Of a stretch of DNA of 64,000 nt, positions 57,958 to 64,000 are shown in pieces (within the stretch, counting starts at the first letter, position 1; every line of letters starts with the position of its first letter). The DNA comes from Defluviimonas salinarum (lineage in GTDB: Bacteria > Pseudomonadota > Alphaproteobacteria > Rhodobacterales > Rhodobacteraceae), in the NCBI RefSeq assembly GCF_026013545.1, contig NZ_JAPDOG010000013.1:1-64000 (forward strand), given 5' to 3'. Both the position numbers and the translations under genes were made by a program. The notes under the pieces are model-generated. The model did not search any database. It was given only the letters and a program-made list of their open reading frames with translations, and had not been told where the DNA came from.

Positions 57958-59838
57958 CTATTCGGCGGCGGTGTCGGTGCGGGTCTCGGTCTTTTCGCTG
58001 CGGGTCTGCGAATAGCGGGCGAGCAGCGCCGCCTCCAGTTCGCGGTTGAGCTGCTTGGCGCGGGCGATATAGGCCGCGTTCTTCTCGGTCGGCAGGTCCG
58101 GCTTCCAGAGGTCGGCGAGATCGCGCACCGCGGCGCGGTCGAGCTTGAAGAAGGTCTTCTCGAGCTCGCGCGCCTCGTAATCCGACAGGCCGGCGTTCTC
58201 CAGCACATAGCGTCCGACGCGGAGCGCGCCGTCGAAATACTCGCGCACGATGTCGTCGGCGCCGGCGCGGTAGAGCTCGAACACATGCTCGCGGTCGCGG
58301 GCGCGGGCGATGATGTGGATATCCTCGCGCAGGCGGCGGACATAGGCGACGAGCCGCGTCGCGGCGGCCCGGTCGTCGAGGCAGACGACCAGGACCCGTG
58401 CCTGTCCGATCCCGGCCGCGCGCAGAAGCTCGGGCCGGGTCGGGTCGCCGACATAGCCCTTGAAGCCAAACTGGCGCAGAAGCTGGATCACCTTGAGGTC
58501 ATGGTCGAGCACCGTGGTGCGGAAGCCCGACATCGTCACCATCCGGTTCACCACCTGGCCGAAGCGGCCGACGCCGGCGATGATGATGGGTTGCTGTTCG
58601 TCGATCTCGTCGGCCTCATGCGCCGCGCCCTCGTCCTTCATCCGCTTCGCGATGACGTCGTGGAGGATGAAGAACAGCGGTGTAAGGAACATCGAGAGCG
58701 CGATCACCAGAAGCAGCGACTGCGCCAGCGAGTCAGGCAGGATGCGCTGCTTGACCGAGAAGGCGGTGAGCACGAAGCCGAATTCGCCGGCCTGGGCGAG
58801 GCCGAGCGTGAAGAGCCACTGGTTGCGGCTCTTGAGCTTGAAGAGCCGGCCGAGGACATAGAGCACCGCCCCCTTGGCGACCATCAGCGCGAGCGCGAGC
58901 CCGAGCAGCGTGACGGGCTGGCTGAAGAACAGGTCGAAGTCCATCCCGGCTCCGACGGTGATGAAGAAGAGGCCGAGCAGCAGGCCCTTGAACGGCGCGA
59001 TGTCGGATTCGAGCTCGTGCTTGAACTCGGAGTTGGCGAGGACCACGCCCGCAAGGAAGGCGCCGAGCGCCGGCGAAAGGCCGACCAGCAGCATCAGCGT
59101 CGCGATCGAGACGACGATCATCAGCGCGAGCGCGGTATTGACCTCTCTCAGCCGGGCGCGGTGGACATAGGCGTAGAGCGGGCGGACGAGGTAATGCCCC
59201 GCAAGCACGGTGGCTGCGACCGCGCCGAGCGTGACGAGCGTCACGCCCCAGGGCGGCAGCTGCTGCAGGAAGTGCAGGGTGACGTGGGTCTCGGCCGCCT
59301 GCGCCTTGGCGAGCGCGCGGGCGCCGGGCAGCGCCAGGAGCGGCAGGAAGGCGAGGATCGGGATCACCGCGATGTCCTGCATCAGCAGGACCGAAAAGGC
59401 GCTGCGCCCCCCCGCCGTCGGCATCAGCTGCTTTTCCGACAGCGTCTGAAGCACTATCGCGGTCGAGGAAAGCGACAGGATCACCCCGAGCGTCAACGCG
59501 ATCCGCCACGAATAGCCGAGCGCCAGCACCCCGAGCGTGACGACAAGCGCGGTGACCACGATCTGCAGCCCGCCAAGCCCGACGAGTCGGTCGCGCATCG
59601 CCCAGAGCGCCCGCGGCTCCAGTTCGAGCCCGATCAGGAACAGCATCATCACCACGCCGAACTCGGCGAAATGCTGGAGATCCTTGGTGTCGGTTCCGGT
59701 CATGTTCAGAACCGGCCCGATGATGATCCCCGCGACGAGATAGCCAAGCACCGACCCGAGGCCCAGCCGCGAGGCGATCGGCACCGCGAGCACAACGGCG
59801 ATCAGGTAGATCGAGGCGTGAAACAGAAAGGCTTCCAT
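57958..59838 (-). CDS. Kef-type K+/H+ antiporter (CPA2) with TrkA-N domain
   Basis: 626 residues. The membrane domain (about 1–390) of 12–13 helices carries GSVLGYLVAGIIIGPVLNMT and LQIVVTALVVTLGVLALGYS; the cytoplasmic NAD-binding TrkA-N domain follows (IIIAGVGRFGQVVNRMVTMS). Resembles KefB/KefC, glutathione-gated potassium efflux systems, and YbaL. A KefF/KefG partner is not present next to it, so gating may differ. Precedes a divergent-looking Lrp gene by eight bases in the same orientation. Confidence 0.9.
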   Translation of the reverse strand: MEAFLFHASIYLIAVVLAVPIASRLGLGSVLGYLVAGIIIGPVLNMTGTDTKDLQHFAEFGVVMMLFLIGLELEPRALWAMRDRLVGLGGLQIVVTALVVTLGVLALGYSWRIALTLGVILSLSSTAIVLQTLSEKQLMPTAGGRSAFSVLLMQDIAVIPILAFLPLLALPGARALAKAQAAETHVTLHFLQQLPPWGVTLVTLGAVAATVLAGHYLVRPLYAYVHRARLREVNTALALMIVVSIATLMLLVGLSPALGAFLAGVVLANSEFKHELESDIAPFKGLLLGLFFITVGAGMDFDLFFSQPVTLLGLALALMVAKGAVLYVLGRLFKLKSRNQWLFTLGLAQAGEFGFVLTAFSVKQRILPDSLAQSLLLVIALSMFLTPLFFILHDVIAKRMKDEGAAHEADEIDEQQPIIIAGVGRFGQVVNRMVTMSGFRTTVLDHDLKVIQLLRQFGFKGYVGDPTRPELLRAAGIGQARVLVVCLDDRAAATRLVAYVRRLREDIHIIARARDREHVFELYRAGADDIVREYFDGALRVGRYVLENAGLSDYEARELEKTFFKLDRAAVRDLADLWKPDLPTEKNAAYIARAKQLNRELEAALLARYSQTRSEKTETRTDTAAE

Positions 59839-59846
59839 CTAATCTT

Positions 59847-60320
59847 TCAGGTCGGCAAAGGGGCGTCGGGTTTGAACTGGTCCATCACGATCTGGCTTTG
59901 CACGCGTGCGACCACGGGGTGGGCGAGCAGAACCTGGTGGATCAGTCTGTTCAGGCTCGCGAGGTCTTCGCAATAGACCCTGAGAAGATAATCCGCTTCC
60001 CCGGTCAAGGTCCACGCACTTGTGATCTCGGGCTGTGTCGCGACGAGCCGCGAGAAGGCCGCCGTGGTCTCCGCGCCGTGCCGCACCATCTGGACCTGGA
60101 CGAAGGCCTGCACCGAAAGGCCGACCTTCAACGGATCGAGACGCGCCGCGTAGCCCTGGATCAGCCCCTCGGCCTCGAGCCGCTGGCGGCGGCGTCCGGC
60201 CTGACTCGGCGACAGGTTCAAGGCCTCGCCCAGTTCCTGCGAGGTCAGGTGCGCGTCGCGTTGCAGCGCGGCAAGGAGCCGGGAATCGACCTCGTCGAGA
60301 ATGATGCGGGATTCGTGCAT
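59847..60320 (-). CDS. Lrp/AsnC family regulator, probable regulator of hppD
   Basis: 157 residues. HTH (LDEVDSRLLAALQRDAHLTS, then LNLSPSQAGRRRQRLEAEGL) and RAM domain (TGEADYLLRVYCEDLASLNR). Divergent from hppD; Lrp-type regulators next to hppD act on tyrosine catabolism in related bacteria. The shared 118-base region holds a perfect palindrome. Confidence 0.88.
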   Translation of the reverse strand: MHESRIILDEVDSRLLAALQRDAHLTSQELGEALNLSPSQAGRRRQRLEAEGLIQGYAARLDPLKVGLSVQAFVQVQMVRHGAETTAAFSRLVATQPEITSAWTLTGEADYLLRVYCEDLASLNRLIHQVLLAHPVVARVQSQIVMDQFKPDAPLPT

Positions 60321-60376
60321 GATTTTGGACTATCGCACGAAGTTCGCGCATTTACACGCGATAATGCGGCAAAACT

Positions 60377-60391
60377 CGCGCAAATTGCGCG
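60377..60391. promoter_or_regulatory. Palindrome in the Lrp/hppD region (putative operator)
   Basis: CGCGCAA-A-TTGCGCG, a perfect 15-base inverted repeat centred 55 bases before hppD and 64 before the Lrp start. The size and A/T core fit an AsnC/Lrp-type half-site pair. TTCGCGCA just upstream may be a further half-site. Confidence 0.5.
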
Positions 60392-60438
60392 TTTCCTGTG
60401 CGGTATTCTCAGGGTAACGCGCACAGGAGGCATGTCTC

Positions 60439-61533
60439 ATGGGTCCCTTTCCCCATTCCGCCCCGAAATCGGTGATTTCGGACCAGAACCCCGCCGGCAC
60501 CGACGGGTTTGAATTCGTCGAGTTCGCCCACCCCGAACCGGAGGAGCTGCGGCAGCTTTTCGCCCGCATGGGCTATGAGCTGGTGGCCCGGCACCGGGCG
60601 AAGGATATCGAGCTCTGGCAGCAGGGCGACATCACCTACATCCTGAACGCCGAGCCGGGCAGCTTCGCCGCGCGCTTCGTCGAGGAACACGGACCCTGCG
60701 CGCCCGCGATGGGCTGGCGCGTCGTCGATGCGCAGAACGCCTTCGACCACGCCGTGGCGAAAGGCGCCGAGCCCTACGAAGGCGACGACAAGACGATGGA
60801 CGTGCCGGCGATCAAGGGCATCGGCGGCTCGCTCATCTACTTCATCGACAAGTACTACGAGACCTCGCCCTACAACGAGGAGTTCGACTGGCTGCAGAAG
60901 TCGAAGCCCGAAGGCGTCGGCTTTTACTATCTCGACCACCTCACCCACAACGTCCACCGCGGCAACATGGACAAGTGGTTCAAGTTCTACGGCGATCTCT
61001 TCAACTTCCGCGAGATCCGCTTCTTCGACATCCAGGGCAAGTTCACCGGGCTCTACTCGCGGGCGCTGACCTCGCCCTGCGGCCGCATCCGCATCCCGAT
61101 CAACGAGGACCGGAGCGACAAGGGCCAGATCGTCGAATACCTGCGCCGCTACAAGGGCGAGGGCATCCAGCACATCGCGGTCGGCACCGAGGACATCTAC
61201 GACGCGACCGACGCGATCCACGCGCGCGGCCTGCGCTTCATGCCGAAGCCGCCGATGTCCTACTACGAGATGAGCCGCGATCGCGTGACCGACCACGAGG
61301 AGCCGCTCGACCGGATGGAGAAGCACGGCATCCTGATCGACGGCGAGGGCGTGGTCGATGGCGGCGAGACGCGGATCTTGTTGCAGATCTTCTCGAAGAC
61401 GGTGATCGGGCCGATCTTCTTCGAATTCATCCAGCGCAAGGGCGATGACGGCTTCGGCGAGGGCAACTTCAAGGCGCTCTTCGAATCGATCGAGGCCGAC
61501 CAGATCGCGCGCGGGGTGTTGAAGGCCGGGTAA
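60439..61533 (+). CDS. hppD: 4-Hydroxyphenylpyruvate dioxygenase
   Basis: 364 residues, bacterial HPPD. Fe(II) ligands H167 (YLDHLTHNVHRGNM), H245 (GIQHIAVGTEDI) and E329 (FFEFIQRKGDDGFGEGNFKA) are in place. Converts 4-hydroxyphenylpyruvate to homogentisate in tyrosine breakdown. No hmgA or maiA neighbour in the window. Divergent from an Lrp/AsnC regulator. Confidence 0.97.
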   Translation: MGPFPHSAPKSVISDQNPAGTDGFEFVEFAHPEPEELRQLFARMGYELVARHRAKDIELWQQGDITYILNAEPGSFAARFVEEHGPCAPAMGWRVVDAQNAFDHAVAKGAEPYEGDDKTMDVPAIKGIGGSLIYFIDKYYETSPYNEEFDWLQKSKPEGVGFYYLDHLTHNVHRGNMDKWFKFYGDLFNFREIRFFDIQGKFTGLYSRALTSPCGRIRIPINEDRSDKGQIVEYLRRYKGEGIQHIAVGTEDIYDATDAIHARGLRFMPKPPMSYYEMSRDRVTDHEEPLDRMEKHGILIDGEGVVDGGETRILLQIFSKTVIGPIFFEFIQRKGDDGFGEGNFKALFESIEADQIARGVLKAG

Positions 61534-61559
61534 ACCGGCAGTCCCGCAGGGGGGAGGGG

Positions 61560-61588
61560 GGGCGCGGCCGCGAGGTTCGCGCCCTTTT
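61560..61588 (+). terminator. Terminator after hppD
   Basis: GGGCGCG and CGCGCCC arms, followed by TTTT, 27 bases past the hppD stop. It also sits at the end of the convergent large envelope gene. Confidence 0.7.
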
Positions 61589-61591
61589 CCG

Positions 61592-64000
61592 TCAGCCGCC
61601 CTTGAGGATCTTCAGGACGTGGGTCTTGCCCTTCTTGACATAGGCCAGCTCGCTGTCGCCGATCGCCGCGACCTGGCCGCCGTCGAGCCGGTCACCGACC
61701 TTGACCTTGATGTAGCGCCCGTTCGGCATCCGGACCAGCGCGCGGCGACTGGCCGAGGAGCCGTAGACCCCGATCAGGTTCATGTCTTTCAGGTTGATGG
61801 CGTTCTTCACCGTGGCCTGACGGGCGACCGTCACCGATGTCGGCATGTTCGGCACCGCCTCGACCGGCTCGGGCTCGTCGATTTCCTCGGTGCTCGCGGT
61901 GGCGGCGGGTTCGGGCGCGGCCGGCGCAGGCGCGGCTACGGGTTCGGGGGCCGCAACCGGCTCGGGCGCGGGCGGCGGGGCGGTGGCGACGCTCTCGGCG
62001 ACGGCGCTGGCGATCGCGGCATCGACCGCCTTGGCGAAGCCCGAGGGCTTTTCGGCCGGGCGTTGCGACGAGGCGACCGCGAGGCGGCTCGCGCTCGCCA
62101 GAGCCTTGGCTTCCGCCTGGGCCGCAGCCTCGGTCTCCGCCGCGCGAGCGATCACCGCCTCGGGAACGGCGCGCGGCTTGCGCGCGGCATGGGCCGGGTC
62201 GACGGGCGCGGGCAGCGGCGCGTCGATCGCGCCCGTTGCCGCCTCCGCTTCCGGAGCGGCGGCCGCGGCGTCGGCGTCGCGCGCGGCGAAGGCGGCGGCG
62301 ACCGCTTCGGGCCGGGACGCCGGGGTTTGCGGCGGCTTGCCGGCGACGAGCGTGAAGCCGCCGGGCGTCACCACACCGTCCTCGGTGGGCCGGATCGAGC
62401 CGTCGGGCATGAGGTCGTACTCGGTCCCGAAGGGCGGCGGCAGCGGCTGCAATGCCGGGGCGGTGTCGGCGGTGGTGGTGTCGGGCGCGGCCAGCGGGGT
62501 CGCCGGCGCGACGTCCGGGCCGGGTGCTGCCTCGGCGATCGCCGGTGCGCCTGGCGCGTCGGCGGCAGGTTCCGGAACCGCTTTCGGTTCCGCCGTGCCG
62601 TCGGCTACGGGAGAGGGGGCCGCGATCCCGGCCGGCTCGGTGGTTTCCGCCGGGTCTTCGGTCGGGGCGGTCGCGGCAAGTTCCGGCGCCAGGTCCGCTT
62701 CGGCGGTTCCAGCGTCGATCGAAGGCGTCGGCGCGTCCGCCTCGGCCGGAACCTGCGGCGGGGGCACTTCCGCAAGGCCCGCGGTCTCCGTCGTGGTGGC
62801 GGGGGCGGGCGCGGCGCCCAGGGTCTCACCGCCGGAGCCGAACCACAGCGACCAGAGCGCGATCGCGGTGATCAGGATCAGCGCGGCGGCGGCGAGGATA
62901 ATGCCGATCCGAAGCCGGGCTGTCGACGGTGCACGATCCCCGCTCCAGACACCGAAGGCGCGCTCTTCGTCCGCTGCGGCGCCGGGCGCGGGTTTCGCCG
63001 GACCCAGCGCCTTCCGGGCGCGGCGAGCGGCGGGCGCGGCCGTTGCGGCGGGGGCGCTGCCGCTCCGCGCTGCATGGTTTTGCGGAACCGCGAGCCCCGG
63101 CGCGGTCACGCCATGCCCGTCGGCCGCCGCTTCGGAGCGCCGCGCGATAAGGCGAGGATCGGGATCGGAGGCCTCGGCGAGATGGAACCGGATACGCGAC
63201 AGCTGCGCAGCGGGGCCGGCCGGAGCGGCGTCGGCACCCTCGAGGTCGGGCAGGTCCTCGACGGCGATGAAGGGCGCCTCGGCGGCATCGGGCTCAGGGC
63301 CGAGCGACGCGGCGAAGTCGCCCGGCAGATCCTCCTCGGGTTTCGCGGCACGGTCCGCGGCGGCCTCCGGCAGATCGCCGTCGTCGGGAAGGGCGCCGGC
63401 GGTGATGTTCGGGGCGGCCACGGCGAGGGCCACTTCCTCCTCCTCGCCACCCGCGTCGTCGATGATTTCGGCGGCGAGAACGCCCGCGTCCTCCACCTCG
63501 TCCTGTGCGTCGGCGGCGGGCGCCTCCGCCTCGGTCTCGTCGTCGTCCGTCTCATCGGCGGCAAGGACGTCTTCGTCCTCCACCCCGTCCGACGTGTCGT
63601 CGGCGGGCGTCTCCGCCTCGGTCTCGTCGCGGTTCGCGTCCTCGGCCGCGAGGACGTCTTCGACCTCAACCTCGTCCGGCGCATCGTCGGCGGGCGCGTC
63701 AGGTTCGGTCCCGTCGTGGTCGGCGTCGGCGGCAAGGACGTCATCCGCCTCCACCGCGTCCGACGCGTCGTCGGCGGGCGCCTCCTCTTCCGTCTCGGCG
63801 CGATCCGCGTCACCAGCGGCATCGGCCGCGCCTTTCTCCGCGTCCGCTTCGGCGGGCGGCTCTCCGGCCTCCGCGTCATCGAGGACCTCGTCGCCCTCGG
63901 GCGCCGGCGCGTCGGACTTTCCGGCTTCGGCTTCTTGAGCGGGTTCCGCTGTGATCTCGGGAAGCGGGATGATCCGCACCGGCTTGCCGTCGCGCGCGGG
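61592..64000 (-). CDS. Large acidic single-pass membrane protein, N-terminus beyond the window
   Basis: 803 codons present; the frame is open to the right edge, so the true start is outside. Layout: acidic repeat region (E/D/A-rich, see 63449–63793), then a membrane helix RIGIILAAAALILITAIALW, a long Ala/Pro/Glu-rich linker, and a C-terminal globular segment TVKNAINLKDMNLIGVYGSS, with RRALVRMPNGRYIKVKVGDR and LDGGQVAAIGDSELAYVKKG, like PilP/GspC-type HR domains of pilus and secretion systems. The C-terminal part is then periplasmic. Function unknown; it may tie an inner-membrane machine to the envelope. Confidence 0.75.
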   Translation of the reverse strand, partial: PARDGKPVRIIPLPEITAEPAQEAEAGKSDAPAPEGDEVLDDAEAGEPPAEADAEKGAADAAGDADRAETEEEAPADDASDAVEADDVLAADADHDGTEPDAPADDAPDEVEVEDVLAAEDANRDETEAETPADDTSDGVEDEDVLAADETDDDETEAEAPAADAQDEVEDAGVLAAEIIDDAGGEEEEVALAVAAPNITAGALPDDGDLPEAAADRAAKPEEDLPGDFAASLGPEPDAAEAPFIAVEDLPDLEGADAAPAGPAAQLSRIRFHLAEASDPDPRLIARRSEAAADGHGVTAPGLAVPQNHAARSGSAPAATAAPAARRARKALGPAKPAPGAAADEERAFGVWSGDRAPSTARLRIGIILAAAALILITAIALWSLWFGSGGETLGAAPAPATTTETAGLAEVPPPQVPAEADAPTPSIDAGTAEADLAPELAATAPTEDPAETTEPAGIAAPSPVADGTAEPKAVPEPAADAPGAPAIAEAAPGPDVAPATPLAAPDTTTADTAPALQPLPPPFGTEYDLMPDGSIRPTEDGVVTPGGFTLVAGKPPQTPASRPEAVAAAFAARDADAAAAAPEAEAATGAIDAPLPAPVDPAHAARKPRAVPEAVIARAAETEAAAQAEAKALASASRLAVASSQRPAEKPSGFAKAVDAAIASAVAESVATAPPPAPEPVAAPEPVAAPAPAAPEPAATASTEEIDEPEPVEAVPNMPTSVTVARQATVKNAINLKDMNLIGVYGSSASRRALVRMPNGRYIKVKVGDRLDGGQVAAIGDSELAYVKKGKTHVLKILKGG
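63449..63793 (-). repeat. Four acidic tandem repeats of about 29 residues
   Basis: Units start TEEEAPADDASDAVEADDVL, TEPDAPADDAPDEVEVEDVL, TEAETPADDTSDGVEDEDVL and TEAEAPAADAQDEVEDAGVL, each about 84–87 bases. Consensus is TEAEAPADDASD-x-VE-x-x-DVLAA(D/E). The units are coded by clearly related DNA, so slipped-strand copying can change their number. Confidence 0.85.

Overview
The window is about two-thirds G+C, densely coded and mostly without introgression. Gene content and order point to an alphaproteobacterium of the order Rhodobacterales (Rhodobacter/Defluviimonas-like). The evidence is an mdh–(secreted protein)–sucC order, an mcl2–nnrU–DUF1737–mch operon, pcm–tolC–popZ, and many small Rhodobacterales families (DUF6280, DUF1467, SPW, DUF1194). 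This placement rests on recognising the families by eye, not on a search.

Layout. 1–7.8 kb: central carbon metabolism. The TCA genes sucC (partial) and mdh are followed by threonine aldolase and the ethylmalonyl-CoA pathway genes mcl2 and mch; methylmalonyl-CoA epimerase (mce), of the same pathway, lies at 55.1 kb. 8.6–11.1 kb: a divergent LysR regulator next to a translationally coupled PhyH-type dioxygenase and HD-domain oxygenase, which together look like an oxidative phosphonate-degrading pair. 11.2–17.8 kb: rpmI–rplT and a disturbed pheS–pheT locus. A low-G+C membrane-protein gene is wedged between pheS and pheT with overlapping start and stop codons at both ends. The last 64 bp of pheT are repeated 1.6 kb downstream, on the far side of a secreted-protein gene. 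17.8–21.4 kb: HAD, LysR, methyltransferase, phosphoribosyltransferase and mscL. 21.4–29.7 kb: a decayed IS5-type transposase, valS, two PLP aminotransferases, ygfZ and efp. 29.8–33.1 kb: popZ, tolC, pcm and tRNA-Cys. 33.1–34.1 kb: a second decayed IS5-family copy. 34.6–45.5 kb: alanine dehydrogenase with its Lrp regulator, envelope genes (transglycosylase, lipid A deacylase, lipoproteins), the DUF1326/DUF2182 pair, rpsU, COQ9, quinone oxidoreductase and an orphan ParA. 45.6–51.3 kb: carB and aspS, divergent. 51.3–64 kb: regulators, hemerythrin, mce, a Kef-type exchanger, an Lrp/hppD pair, and a large acidic envelope protein cut off by the window end.

How the parts connect. mdh, sucC, mcl2, mch and mce together imply C2/C3-acid assimilation through the ethylmalonyl-CoA pathway. 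A direct repeat before mcl2 resembles the PccR/ScfR acyl-CoA-responsive site, and paired palindromes sit upstream of sucC. Amino-acid breakdown is under local Lrp control (ald, hppD).

The most unusual signal is patchwork inside housekeeping translation and carbamoyl-phosphate genes. ValRS, AspRS and CarB each carry an in-frame segment of lower G+C and different codon use, and the pheS–pheT junction carries a whole low-G+C gene. No complete mobile element, CRISPR array, prophage or rRNA operon is present.
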